Shown here piece by piece: positions 1 to 12,420 of a stretch of 64,000 nucleotides of DNA. The notes under the pieces were generated by a model that had not been told where the DNA came from, searched no databases, and saw nothing but the letters and a program-made list of their open reading frames with translations. The first letter of the stretch is position 1. Each line of letters starts with the position of its first letter. Source of the stretch: Rhea pennata (lineage: Eukaryota; Chordata; Aves; Rheiformes; Rheidae); assembly GCF_028389875.1 (NCBI RefSeq), contig NC_084665.1, forward strand, positions 125,837,602 through 125,901,601, written 5' to 3'. The translations under genes and the position numbers were made by a program.

Positions 1-605
1 AGAGCTGAGTAGAGTGGGAAGATCACCTCCCTCTACCTGCTGGCAACACTCTTCCTAGTGCACCCCAGGATACTATCGGCCTTCTTGGCTACAAGGGCGT
101 ATTACTGGCTCCTGGTCAACTTGTTGTCCAGCAAGACCCCCAGACCTTCTCCACAGAACTGCTTTCCAGCAGGCTAGCCCCCAACTTGTTCTAGTGCATG
201 GAGTTATTCCTCTCTAGGTGCAGGACCTTGCCCTTGCCTTTGTGAACTGCCTGAGGTTCCTCTCCGCCCATCTCTCCAGCCTGCCCAAGTCTCTCTGAAT
301 GGCAGCACAGCCCTTTGATATCTCAGCCACTCCTCCCAGTTTGGTATCATCAGCAAACTTGCTGAGGGTGTGCTCTATTCCTTCATCCAGGTCACTGGTG
401 AATAAGTTGAATAGGACCCACTATTGACCCCTGGAGAACACCACTAGTTACATGCCTCCCACTAGACTTTGCACTACTGATCATAAGTCTCTGAGCTCTG
501 CCATTCAGCTAGTTTTCAGTCCATCTCACTTTCAGTTCATCTAGCTGTACTTTATCAACTCGCCTATTTGCATTTTCAACAAGACTTTGCAGTGGGAGGA
601 AATAA
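1..605 (-). mobile_element. CR1 LINE, ORF2 fragment, 3' part missing at window edge
   Basis: The plus strand reads as the complement of a CR1 non-LTR retrotransposon reverse-transcriptase region. It aligns closely by eye to the better preserved fragment at 11785-12420: both contain the complement of the block encoding a lab-typical CR1 segment around 'LHLGRNN' and 'KDLGVLV'. This copy runs further toward the 5' end of ORF2, fading near 605. It is riddled with stops and indels, so it is a dead fossil. The left edge is cut by the window. No other gene is visible here. Confidence 0.8.
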
Positions 606-3600
606 AATAGGGAAATAGAGGCATCATGGAGGTGAAAGCTAGAGGAGCATCTGACTGCCCACCAGCCAGGTCTCGAACACTGGCACAGACCTGCTCCATG
701 TTGGGAAGCAAATTTTCCTCCTTTCCCAAGGATCGCCAAGCAGGAGGAAGGCCCTGCTGGGGCTCTGCCAGCTGGGGTTGAGTCTGCCTGAGGCAGGGAG
801 CCAAGTTTCCTGTAAAATGTACCAGGCTGGCCACATCCCACTGTAATAGCAATGACTCTGATCACTACATACTGGATTTTTTTTTCCTCAGACTTCTGCA
901 AATGCTTGAATCCCATGATGTGAGACTTCCTTACATCACTGTGCACAGATGTCCCCATGTGCAATATGTTTTTGAGATCTCCTTATCACTGATACCCTTT
1001 ATTTCCTGTTCCACTGGAGAAATCTCTGCTTTTTCAGACATACCTATCCTGTGATTTCTCTCAGGCTCCTTTTTTTTCCCCTTAGTTTACGTGAAAGTCA
1101 ATTTTCAAGCCAGTCAAGTTACTATTAGCTTCCTCTTATGCTGAGCAACCTTATTAGCCCATGAAAGGGAAAGTAGTGCAGGAGTAAGGTATGCAGTTAA
1201 GTGGCTTGTGGTTTATCCACAGCTCCAAAAATGGGGAAAGAATATCCCAGACAGAATAGAGTGTCACTTAATCATCAAGCACACATTTGGGTTGAGATTT
1301 CTGTGATGTTTCAAAAGTATTTAGAATAAAATGGAAGTGTAATAAAATGGAATAATATGTATTGAACAGGAAAAAGATCTTTTAATAGAAACAATGTGGG
1401 AAATGAGATAATCTGTGAAATATCTTTGTCAGTTTAAATCTTTACTTTCCAAGGAGTAAAAAAGAGTTTGTCCTGCTTCTTCATCCAGCTGCCCTTGCAG
1501 GAGCTGAACTTAAACTGTGGAATTTGCCTTTCCAAGAGGAAATAGTGATCCTGACTCTCACCGCTTCAGGGCCAAATGTGGAAGACATAATTTAATACTG
1601 GAGGAATCCTTCTTAATCCTCTAATCTGACCTTTTATGTAACGTTGGCTGGAAAATTTCACTCGATTGCATCTGCACCAAATCAGGCATTTCTGCATCTC
1701 TGACATCATTTTCTTTAAGTATTTGCTATTCACACACACTCTGGTATATCTTTACACTGATCTAGCTTTTTTCCCCCCTTTTCCTCTCCTAGTGCCTGGG
1801 AAGAAAAACAAGGAAAACAATCATCAGTGCTTATGAATAGAATTTATTTACTTAAATGCATGGGGAACTGCTTATATCTCCCCAAGAGGGCACAGTAAAG
1901 CATGCAAAAAATTTTAAGACTGACCTTCAGCCTATTAGATGTACTGTAGCCTTCCTCTTACTTCCCAGTGCAGGAAGCCTGATGCAAACAGGTCTGTTTT
2001 CCCTTCCATGAGCAGATGCACAATGTTAGCACAGCAATAGGAGCCTGCTGGTAGCATAAAATCTCCTTGTTCCAGTGCTTTCGTGGCTGCCTTCAGGATC
2101 CTGCAGGTGATTCATTCTTTTTCTCCTATTGTGCAAAACAAAAATACTGTGATTAAAAAGGAAGAACCACACAGGCTTTGTCTCTAGGCATGATCAAAAT
2201 TGAGTCCCACAGCAAACGAAGCTGGAGGAGTGGCAGAATCAACAAACCTCCAGACAGTGCAGCCAGGAGTGTGTCTGCTTAATGTGACAACCCGACCACA
2301 TTTCTAGGGAAGTCCTAACGGCCCAAATATAGATCCTCTGACACTGTGCACTGCTATTTCTGTCTGCTCATCTGCTATCATGAGTTCTGGCTGTTATTGA
2401 AGACAGTGACAGCTGACCCTCTTTTTTTTCCTCTTTTTTTATTTTTTCTTCCAGGTGTGGATGTCACCAATCTTTAGCACTGTTTTCTCTGTGTTACATC
2501 CGAGACAGACTTCCCGCTTTATTATTAGCGTTTACCATGACCTGCTTTCAGCAGCAAGGCAGTATAACTTCAGGGTCTTTTGGTCACTTCAGCAAGTTAT
2601 GACCAGCTTTGGAAAACGGGACATTTCAGCAGCCCTCATGGTAATTCTTTTAAACTACGTTAGCAATTGTCATCTGAGTGTCACGATGTGTGCTCAGCAC
2701 CATGCAAAACATGAAACCTGAATTGCATAACTTCCTTTTTGTAATGTAGTCTACAGGGAGAACAAAATTGATTGTAAAAAGATTAATTGGTAAAATTAAT
2801 TATATCAGATGCTTCTATGTGGTTGCAGGGGGCTGGACTTGGCAACCCAGGACTTTTAGGCCTATTTTCTGAATTACAAGTTTTTAAAAAGCATATAAGC
2901 AGGACTCAGAACAATTGCAAAGGATTCAAGTAATCCAACATCCTAAGACTGGCCAGAATGCATTATTACAGAGGAAGATAAAAGAAACTCCGTGTAAGCC
3001 TTATGGATTACTATATCCACAGAGAAATTTCCTTCCTGTGCCCTATTATTTGGAGGTTTTGTTCTGAAGCATGAAGGTTCGTATCCTTTCCAAAACTGTC
3101 ATTTTTTCCATTCTTAGTATTACAGATCTGCACAGCTTCTCTAAATCCCACTAAACCATTATCATCAATTCTGTCCTGCCGAAAGGAGTTTAACAGGCAG
3201 GCAACGCATGGTGCAGAAAATGTTTCTTCTTTTACCCAGTTGAGATCAACACTGTTCAGTATTATTTATGACACTCTAATACCAGGAAGGGGTCTGCTTT
3301 CTGTATCCTGTTCGTTGCTTTGAATATCTCAGTTCTGCCTTTAGTGCAAAGTTGATATGTTTTCCTGAACAGCACGTTGAAGGCCAGAGCGGACAAGGTT
3401 TGGGAGCATCTAAAATTGGCTTATCTACAAAGCGGCCCTGACCCCCAAGGAAAGCAGTGCTGGGCAGCTCACATCCACCCTGCTCAGTGTTTTTCCTCAT
3501 ATCTAATAATTGTATTGGGCAGAGAGAGCCCAGCCTGGCACAATCTCATCTGTGCAGCCTACTGGGAGTGATCTCCAGGGCAAACCCAACCACACCTGAG

Positions 3601-4640
3601 TTTTGCCTCCAAGGGAACAAGGTGAGAGCAATTATTGCCACACAGAGCTGGTGATATGTGTTGTGTATGATACGTGTACGTGTTACACGAGTTTATCCTG
3701 AAGCGTGTCTTGAAGAGTCTGTAATCAGAGCAGAAGTAAAGGGGAAAATGAGGACAGGTGACCCAGTAGCATTATGAGGCACACGTCGCAACAGGGACAT
3801 CCCACTCCCCTCTCCCCCTTTTCCTCAGCCCTGCCTAGAAGTTTTTTCTTCCCACCTCTGCCTCCCAAGGTAGGGCTGTTCCAGCACTCAAAAGGGTGTT
3901 CCCGTTTCGGAAACGACCACGGACACCTGCTGGGGAAAAGCCCAGAGATGAGCCAACCCTCTGCTATCAATCACATCCGATTCACAGCTGGGAAAGAAAT
4001 GGGTTTTCCCCATAGGCCAGGCGTGTTTTAAGGGCTGTGCTCGACTGGGTAAAACATGGAAAACTGCTGAGTTGAGCAGTTTCTCCTCCAAAGCAGTACT
4101 GGTTTTGGAGGGACCCTCCAAATCCCACACAGCTGAATATGGCTACGTCTTTTCGAGCTGCTGTCCCGCTCCTGCTGCCTCATTTCCACATGGGCAACGA
4201 AGAGGAGGTAGATGGAAGAGAATGAGCAGCGATGGGATGAGACCTCCATCTTCCCAGCTGCCGATCGACCCTACCGTTTCCCCGTGTCAACCCAGCCACC
4301 AGCACCCTTGGTCTTCGTTCCCCGGTAGCACCACAGTGCCCCCCGGCACGGTGTTGTTCCTGTCACCCACAGACTTGGGTCGTGGTCACCTGGCAGAGCC
4401 TTCTCCTTGAATCCTGCCTAGTCCGTGGGTGAGGAGGAGGAGGTGGCAGCGGTGGTGAGGAGGTGGTGTTACGGGCCTTAGGGAGAAGGGCGTCCCAGAG
4501 GGGTGGGAAACGAGGGCGTGATGTCCATGGTAAGGGCAGGAACTGCTGCTGTGGCTCGGTGTATCGCTCTCTGAGGAGAATTAACGTGTGAATTGTGCGT
4601 ATTGGTGCTCGGGCGATGATCCAGGCGTAAGCAACGTCCT
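606..4640. other. Intergenic sequence upstream of PAQR8, no gene recognised
   Basis: No exon of a known protein was recognised on either strand. MCM3, the left neighbour of PAQR8 in human, was looked for and not seen. AT content is moderate, with short T-rich runs near 2421-2451. A good-looking splice acceptor (T-rich tract then CAG at 2452-2454) is followed by 88 stop-free codons, but their translation resembles nothing I know. From about 4400 the sequence becomes GC-rich as it enters the PAQR8 CpG island. Confidence 0.6.
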
Positions 4641-4642
4641 GC

Positions 4643-4675
<33 letters not shown>

Positions 4676-4836
4676 CCCGCCGTGAGCTAGGGGAGCGCGC
4701 GGAGGGGTGAAGCCGAGAGTGACCGGGTGGGCCCGTGCGCGTGTGAGGTCTGGCTGTTGTGGTCTGAGGGTGACTGTGTGTGTGTGTGTGTGCGGTTGTC
4801 ACCGTGTCTGTGTGTGTGTGTGTTGGGGGGGGGGGG
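4643..4836. repeat. Clustered (GT)n microsatellites and a G12 run
   Basis: Three alternating GT tracts lie at about 4643-4669, 4775-4792 and 4809-4822, followed at once by twelve G at 4825-4836. They sit just upstream of the PAQR8 CpG-island core. Alternating purine-pyrimidine tracts of this kind can adopt Z-DNA and the G run can join a quadruplex; these are known properties of such sequence, not something measured here. Length is likely polymorphic. Confidence 0.9.
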
Positions 4837-5110
4837 AGGCGGTGACTCCCCCGACCGTTACGGCCGCGGCGCTCGCGCCTCCCGCCCCGCGCGCGCGGGC
4901 GCCGCCGCCGCCGCCGCCTCAGGCCGGGCGCGGGGCGGGGTCGCGGCGGGGCATGCGCGGGGCGCCCGCCCGGCGGCGGCGGCGGCGGACGCGGACACGG
5001 ACACGGCGGGCGACGGCGGCAGCGCGGTGAGTGCGGCCCCGGGCACGTCCCCGCGGTGAGCGGGGCAAGGCGCGGCGGGGGGTGGGAGCGCTGCCCTCCC
5101 CCGGCACGAA
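4670..5110 (+). promoter_or_regulatory. PAQR8: CpG island, probable PAQR8 promoter
   Basis: Very GC- and CpG-rich sequence with GCC/GGC trinucleotide runs, Sp1-like GGGGCGGGG (4931-4940 area) and an NRF1-like GCATGCGC (4951-4958). No TATA box is placed to serve it. It is the only CpG island between the left edge and the PAQR8 coding exon, on the correct side, and ends in a strong splice donor (GTGAGT at 5027). The transcription start cannot be fixed from sequence alone. Confidence 0.65.
4870..5026 (+). other. PAQR8: Probable non-coding 5' UTR exon of PAQR8
   Basis: The 3' boundary is inferred from a consensus donor, GCG|GTGAGT at 5027. The 5' boundary is arbitrary because the start site is unknown. 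In other vertebrates PAQR8 has a non-coding first exon spliced to a single coding exon, which this arrangement fits: the matching acceptor is at 17871-17872. If the transcript starts before 4953 it includes an ATG that opens an arginine-rich upstream ORF (see findings). Confidence 0.55.
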
Positions 5111-6680
5111 ACTTTCGGGGATGCAAACCCGCCTTTGCGCATGGAAACCGAGTGTTTACACCCCCTTCTTCTTTATTATTAGTAGAAAACATATATTTTT
5201 CCCCCGCAAAATAGAGGTAGAAACACCCTACAGGCTAAGGTCGCTGTAAGGACATGCACTTGCCTTCTCACTGTGCACTGAAAAGGCGTTAAAATATTTA
5301 TTTTTTTTTTCTTTTTTTCCCCCCTTTTCTAAGAAATTTCCCCTGCCGAGGGTGGCAGCTTCACCTGCCCGGCGCAGTGGGTGCTGTCGCTGCCCGCCGG
5401 GCATCGCAGGCCTGGACGCAGCGTTAGTTGGGTGTTTTCTCCCTTTGGGGCTTTTAGGAAAGGGGATCAGAAATCGGCAGCCCTTGTCCATGCGAAATCC
5501 AGTGGCAGGACTTGGAGCTTCATCCCGGCATAGTCCCGTCGGGGATTTACCTGGTGGTGGTGGTGTGGTGCGGGTGTTCTTATTTTGTATTTTTTGTTTT
5601 TGGTGGTGGTGGTGATTTTTTGCGGGGCACTGTTCCCAGCGTACCGATGTGATATAAAAGCTTATACAGGTCGATCTGCATCGTTGTCCCCATCCACTTC
5701 AGTGAGCTCTGGGCCTGGCCCTACATGGATAACATATTCCACGTTTGTTTGGGATTTCTTTTGTGCTCATCCTTGCACTTTGCTTTCAGGTGGAAGCATC
5801 TTTTTCTCGTAGCCTTGTGAGCAAATCCAGGTCTTGCCTACCCTGGAGTCAGCGCCTAGGGAATCCTCTAATACCGCTTCTGGGTGATCTCATGCTTGGA
5901 TCCCCGTAGGAGCCAAAGCCTTTAGAGGTGCAGGGCTGCATGATCTCTTTTCATCCTAAGCACAGCTGATCCACTGGGCACTAAAGGTCCAGTTAGCAAG
6001 TGTCCTGCTCCTGTGAGTGCTGAGGAGGAGTACAAGGATAGGACAAGTGTACAGTGAGTGCTGTTTTCCCTTCAGTTCTACTAGCCTCTTAACCTCTGTC
6101 TCAAGAGCTTTTTCAGTTAGAGGTAAGGGTTGGGTTTTTATATATATTTGTTTTTAACAGTCATGAGTGGACTCCTATTGCGTGACTTTGACCCCTGAGA
6201 TTTTTAAATCAAGTGAGCAAGGAGATGCATAGTTTAACTATGAGCTGTGAGGAGAACCACCTCCTTTTGTTTGCTTTGGACCTGCTGTCTGCTGGTTTCC
6301 TTTGATTACACCCAGCTCATGTCTTGAAAAAGCCAATGAACAGTTCACATTCTCCGGGCCGCTCCTGGTTTTGTCGGTCATGTTCTCCATGTTTCCCATC
6401 TACCTATCTTTTCCTAGAGGAAAACATCAGGGCTGTCTTTCACCTTTGCGTAAAAAGCCTATAGACTCTTTTGAACTGTTCTGAACCACTGCCAAGAATA
6501 TATATATATATATGTTTGTGTAAAATCTGAGCGGGTGTTTACTCAATATCAATGTGAGCGTCTTTGTCGCGAGCATGATCAGGCACAGCGCTTGCTTGAG
6601 GTTAAAAGCAATGCTGTGCTTACAGGAGCTAAGGTGGAATGGGAAGTGCTGATGCTCGGACACGGTAGCTGCGGTCATGC

Positions 6681-6840
6681 GGGAGCCAGTGGTCCAGCAG
6701 CGGATGGTAATTTAATGACTATGCAGCTCCACTGGCTCACCGTGCGGGCCACTTTCGTTCGAGCGAGGCCAGCTGTGGCGGGGTTCGGCCGCGGCTGTGC
6801 TTACACAGCCATTTTCATCCAGCATAACCCTATGCTGGCA
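6681..6840. repeat. Cluster of three short perfect inverted repeats
   Basis: Inside the long PAQR8 intron. GAGCCAGTGG (6683-6692) pairs with CCACTGGCTC (6729-6738) and extends three more pairs past a one-base bulge. GGCTGTG (6793-6799) pairs with CACAGCC (6804-6810) over a 4-base loop. CCAGCATA (6819-6826) pairs with TATGCTGG (6831-6838) over a 4-base loop. The block is more GC- and CpG-rich than flanking intron. Function unknown; it could be a relic of a mobile element or a structured RNA. Confidence 0.6.
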
Positions 6841-7132
6841 GGAGAGGAGTGTAGCCACGGCTTGTGTGCAGCTCATCTGCTGTTTCTAGAGCATAGCGCA
6901 GCTCCACTGGCCAGGCAGACCCCTGAGGCTTGCAAACTGCCCTTGAGGAACTGCAGGGCACTCTTAATCTGCTGTGACTGAATGAGCCTGAATATGTCCT
7001 TCAGTTAAATGGCAGCCTGACATCTCCCCAGGGTTCAGCGTTTCTGAAAGGGAGAGGCTGAGATCAACAAGCGGTGCTGCTCCTTGTGATACTGTTATCC
7101 CCTTGCCCTCGGCTTATCCACCTGTTCTGTAG

Positions 7133-7173
7133 GACCACAAGCCTTGCCCATCTCCAAGTCCCTTGCTGCAGAG
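7133..7173 (+). other. Candidate 41-nt alternative 5' UTR exon of PAQR8
   Basis: A pyrimidine-rich tract (from about 7099) ends in TAG at 7130-7132, followed 41 bases later by GAG|GTAAGT (donor at 7174). Both sites are close to consensus and face the PAQR8 direction. It has no start codon and would only be untranslated leader. Sites of this quality also occur by chance in introns, so the call is tentative. Confidence 0.3.
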
Positions 7174-10100
7174 GTAAGTATGAAGTGTAATTAGCTGCTG
7201 AAATCCTGCGGGGTTTGGGTTTTAGCTGTGTGCTGAGCTGACTTCTTAGCCGGATGCTCTACGAAACAAGCCTGCCCTATGCAGCCGTGATGATCTGTTC
7301 TTTGAAGTGTGACAGCTTTCTCTTTCTATGCTCACTTGCTTGGAGGGTGATTGCTTTTCCCTGCAGCCTTTCAGATAACACAACAGTTCTGTTCCTTCTC
7401 CTGTGGTCCTACCCCTTCAGCTAGGACCAAAATTTCTCAAACTCTTCCTCCTCTTTCAGCTCACGAGCCAGGATGTGTGATCAAGATGTATGTCTTAGTG
7501 CATGCCTTTTTATAGCCTGTATAGTCTGATGATATATATGCTGTCTGATGCTGTGGGATTGTGATGAGAGGGCTGACACTGGGAAATGCCCTGTCGTGCT
7601 TTAGCTACAGCTAGCTGTGGGATTACTGGCCAGGCTGACTACCTAAGAGGTGATCCTGGCGTGAGAAAGAGGCAGGGGGATCATGTTGAGGATGCGTGTG
7701 ATGCTACCCCAACAGTGGCATTTGGTAATGAAATATGGTGAAGCATGCACACGATGCTCTGCAGGAGTGAAATCCTGCAGGTCTGCACACTGTGAGCCCG
7801 TGTTTGCTCTCTGCTAGGGCAGGGAGGCGATGAGTAGTTGTGAATGATACAAGCAGGCTGAACTCCTGCTTTTATATCAGAGTGTGTGTGTTGGGGAGGG
7901 GGTTAATGTGTCATGGATGATTCTTAGAAACACACAGACTCATCTGGCCAAACCACAAACCGTTATGTATTTCCTCCTACTTAGCCAGTAAAGGTGTTGT
8001 TCAGCAGTCCCACTTACTTGCAGAGATTTCTGTTCTGCAGGCATTACTGTTTTTATTTACATTGAAGCTGTGCCTGGAACCTCTGGCAAAGAACAGGGTT
8101 GTGTCCCTTCAGCACTGCGCAGACATGAAGAGATAGCCCGTGCGCTGAAAGTCTGAACAACATGCTGTGAGTACAAGCAAGCAGCAGCAGGGAGGGGCTG
8201 AGAATGAGGGGAACTGTGATCTGGTCACATGGTAGCACTTGCAATGACTTGTACGACTTGATGGTCGAGTCATGCACCAGCTTAATATTTAGCTACTAAT
8301 GTACATTTTACTTTCCTCTCCTGGAGTCATTCTCCTGGCCTTCTCATTGCAGTGTCTGTGGATGCTAAATTAATTTTTCTAAAGTAGTAAACTTGCAGGT
8401 GGTTTGCTGGAGGCTGTGATTAGCAAAGCTGAGCATTTGGTCTGTATGTAGCCATACCTAAGTGCTCTGTCCTTTGAACACAGGCAGAGAGCAGTAGAAG
8501 CTAGCTCCCATTTGGGTGGGTTTTTTTTTTTTTTTTTTTCCTAGGGGGGCCTCAGAACTGATTTAAGGGTTTTAAGCAGAGGATGCTGCACAGCCAGCAT
8601 CCCTAGCAGGCCTGATAGTTTTTGGCTTCCTGTGCATGCTCAGATCACTTGTTTGCAGGAATCTCTGCCATTTGGTCCTTGTTTTTCATTACTAGGGATT
8701 TCATACCTCCTGGAAGGGTAGCATTTCTGTCATTGCAAACCTTGAAGCTCAATAGGGGAGGCCTCCTGGCTAAATTGGAGGACGTCCCAGATGGGGGCTT
8801 GGGATAGCAAAGACCTTTAGTGCAGGGAGCCCAGACCTCACAGTTCTAGGCATTGGCACAGAGTTGCAATTTCTCTCTGGCAGCCTACTGTATGCCTGTG
8901 GCAGTAGTGGTGGTGTGCATGATTTATATACATTTTTTTTCTAATGTCTAAAGCTCTAAAATCTGCAACCTTAAAAATCTTTTTGTGCAACAGGCTTTTG
9001 TGGACAAAAACATGCTTGCAGCAAAACTAAGTAGCCTCAGCCTGTAGGCTCTGGGAGATCTTCTGGCAACACTCAGCATCTCTGGCTTTCACAGCACACA
9101 GCCAGTTTTGTTTGGTTTCTCTGCCTTCAGGCAGATTGTTCCTGGGTTGTCCTGGCAGTAGATCTGTCTCAGTGAGAAGGGATTTTCTGGTTTGTAATGG
9201 TCTTTCTGTGCTTGTAGGAGTTCATGTCTGCAGCAGCTCTGTGTGCGTAGAAAGAAGATTCATCCCATTAGTGAGTGCTGGGACTGTGAAGTGGATGCAG
9301 TACTGGAAAAAAAGCTATCTTTTTGAGTGTTGTAATGAACTCCCAGCTGCAGAAAGGTATTTCCTAGCTTGCCAGCTCTGAAGTCTACTCTTAAGACTTG
9401 TTGGTAGTTCCCCTCACTTATTTTATCTCTATGGTTGCTGGCGACTCTGAGGCAGCTATTTTATCACTGGAAAAGGGCTGTTATAAAGCATGTTATGTAG
9501 ACAAACTGGTCACAAAGCTGTTGTCACTACAGGGTGTGCACATGACTACACAGGATTGGAAGGGAAAGAGGATACTGAATCCTGTGGACATCGCAGAAAA
9601 ATTTAGGAGGTGAAAGTAGGATACAGCTGAAACAAATTGAGATGCCCACATCTGAACTACTTAACTCAGCCTAACCCTGTCTTGTCTTACAGTGAATTAA
9701 AGAAAGTATAGGCGCTTCTCTGGCATGATTCATCTCATTCTAGTTTTGACATGTGAAATAGGTCAGCTTGGTCAGAATAGGTCAGAACCATGCCCTGATC
9801 TCTTTTTATTGCCAATATACTCAAAGCCTGTAAGTGTGCGTGCTCCACCTGGCCAGTAGATGAAAGAATGCTTCATTCTGGGATTTCACATCTACTCAAG
9901 AGTTAAAAAGAAACAAACTGAGCCAAAAAGCACTGGGGGCTGTATTAGTTGTGATCTTGTAGGAAAAGAAGCTGGTGAGCAGATCTGGAAAGCACAAACA
10001 GCAAAGGCTTAGTGAGGTTGAGAAGAAAGGCTGTGGAATATTAGTTTAATCTTAAGCAATTTTCCTTAGGACAGGGATGGACTTACCAGAAGGTTAGAAA

Positions 10101-11784
10101 GCTGCTTTATGATCTCCTTCACACCCTTGAAAGTCTAGGTCATGATCTAGAGCTAATATGAGACTGGGAGTAGCACTGCACAGCTCCTCCTGAGCCATAT
10201 CATAGCTGTAGCCAAATCTGATAGCAGGGAGTGTCTTTTCAAATGAGTGTGCAGCAGCTAATGTGATGGGGAGATGCTTCTTGGCCAGAGTTTATAGATT
10301 TTTTTTTTGCCTTAGTATAAATAACGACTACTAATATTTTGGATCTGCCTAATGCTGCAGATGGGTTGCACTTATCTAGTGTATTAGCTGTTTTATCAGT
10401 AACATCCTCAACTTAAAACGCCTTGTTTAGGCATAAAGAAACTGAGGCTACATTTAGCCTAGTAAACCAAAATGTGCCATGACACCTAGTCACTCCCTTA
10501 CCCTTAAATTCCTAGTACGGTTTTAATCTAGGCCAAGTAGCACTGACCCAAACCATTCCCCAGCATGATTTGGGAGTTCCCACAGTCCAAGAACTGTTCC
10601 CAACAGACAATTTTCACGCAGCTACCCATTTTGAGGTTCCACAGAGGGTAACAGTGTGGAAGTGGCCAAGCCCGCTGGGCCTGAGGCTCAATTGCTGCTG
10701 AGGTTACTAATATAGATATAATCTGCAGCACTCAGCACTGCAAAAATCAGACTATTGCACATGAAGCCTGACTTGAGGTTTTCTAAATTTACAAGATTTG
10801 GACTCTCACAATAAAGCCCACAGCCTTGTCAAGTGTTTGGTTTCCTGACTTTGAAGAGGGATTTCCACTGTCCTACTTTGATCATCTCAGGAACCGCAGC
10901 ACCTTCGGAACTCTCTTGTCTCGGTGGGATGCCATGAGCCTCCCTGCTCCGCTGGAGTGGCACAGTTTTTGCCGGTCGTTTTGTTTTGCTCTGTCCCCTC
11001 CACGTGCATTGTTCATTGCGCTGGTTCCACTCTTCTCGTCCTCTGGATCCAGCCCAATGCATAGACAATGCCGAAACAATGTCAAGAGGCACTTACTGCT
11101 CAGCATGGCCGAGCTGGCTACTGGCCTGTTTTGCTTCCGGGCCAGAAACTGTGGGAGAGCTGACATTGCCATGGCTTCAGTGGTGGATCCTGCTGTGTCT
11201 TGTCATCTTGAATGGCTAATCTCTCTGCATCATGAGACATTAATTTCCTGATTAATACATGCTTGCAGAAACCCTGTTTCAGTTTGTTCTCTCTTTCACT
11301 GCATGTACAGAAAGAATTTGGGACACTTTCTTTTGTTTGAAGTCTTCCACAATATTGCCCTTTCTTGAGGCCTGCTGCAGGCTTAAGGTTATTTCCAGGC
11401 TCTTTCTTCAAAGTCTCTGGTAAGTCGCATCACCTCTTTCCTTCCCAGAAATACCCAGAAGTCCTTCACATCTGCCTCCTCTCTGTTTTGGGGGATTTCT
11501 GCTTCTCTGGTGGTGGAGTTTAGATCAATCAGTCATACCTTGCTATCTGCTAGGGCAGGGCTCATCCTTGGCACAAACCATCAAATGTCACCTCTTCTGG
11601 TAGTACAAGGAGGCCAGTGGATTGTGGCCTACTCTGAATCCAAATAACTCCCTGCAGTCTGGTCTGTGGAAAGTGCTGTGTGTCTCGTGCACAGGCTGTC
11701 ACAATAGGAGGAAAGTTAGCAAAGCAGGTTTATGTACTGCAGGAAAAGGAAGTCCTATTACTTGGTACCACTTAAGAGAGTTTG

Positions 11785-12420
11785 GCCCCCTTTTCTGTAC
11801 CCCCTCTCTTAAGGACTGAGAGATCCCCTCTCAGTCTTCTCTCCTCCAGGCTAAACAGGCCCAGCTCTCGCAGCCTCTCCTCGTAAGAGAGATGTCTCTG
11901 TTCTCTCATCATCTTTGTAGCCTTACGCTGCGCTTGGTCTAGTGGCTTCGTGTGTCTCTTGTACTGGGGAGCCCAGTACCAGACACAATACTCCAGATGT
12001 GGCCTCACCAGGGCTCAGTAGAGGGGCAGGATCACCTCCCTCCACCTGCTGGCAACAGTCTTCCCAATGCACCCCAGGATACCATTGACTTTCTTGGCCA
12101 TAAGGGCACGTTGCTGGCTCACGGTCAACTTGTTCACCAGCACTCCCAGGTCCTTCTCAGCAGAGCTACTTTCCATCAGGTCAGCCCCCAGCCTGTACTG
12201 GTGCATGGGGTTATTTCTCCCCAGGTGCAGGACCTTGCACTTGCCCTTGTTAAACCTCATGAGGTTCCTCTCTGCCCAGCTCTCCAGCCTGTCCAGGTCT
12301 TTCTGAATGGCAGCACAGCCCTCCGGTGCATCAGCTACTCCTCCCAGTTTGGTACCATTAGCAAATTTGCTGAGAGTGCACTCTGTCCCTTCATCCAGGT
12401 CATTGAGTAAGTTGAACTAA
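11785..12420 (-). mobile_element. CR1 LINE, C-terminal ORF2 (reverse transcriptase) fragment
   Basis: Minus-strand translation gives two pieces of CR1 ORF2 in the same register, separated by one in-frame TGA near 12012: '[11 protein letters not shown]...KDLGVLV' (12015-12260) then '[16 protein letters not shown]...' and '[20 protein letters not shown]' (11772-12008). These are hallmark motifs of the CR1 reverse-transcriptase tail. The copy is 5'-truncated, as CR1 copies usually are, and inactive. It lies antisense within the PAQR8 intron and is homologous to 1-605. Confidence 0.93.

Noticed and set aside
2455-2721. Strong splice acceptor followed by 88 open codons
   Set aside because: The translation is not recognisable and no convincing gene context exists upstream of PAQR8. 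Possibly a non-coding transcript exon, but unsupported.
1-4640. Search for MCM3, the human left neighbour of PAQR8
   Set aside because: No MCM3-like exon seen on either strand; the gene is probably further left.
4581-5192. 203-codon minus-strand and other frames over the PAQR8 CpG island
   Set aside because: Translation is proline/arginine-rich with HTHTHT runs produced by the (GT)n repeats. No domain or homology.
6535-6981. 148-codon plus-strand frame in the PAQR8 intron
   Set aside because: It starts with GTG, the translation resembles no known protein, and there are no fitting splice sites. The inverted repeats explain the unusual composition better.
10826-11251. Several overlapping frames of about 80-140 codons
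   Set aside because: They occur on both strands with no homology; a stretch poor in stops is not evidence of a gene.
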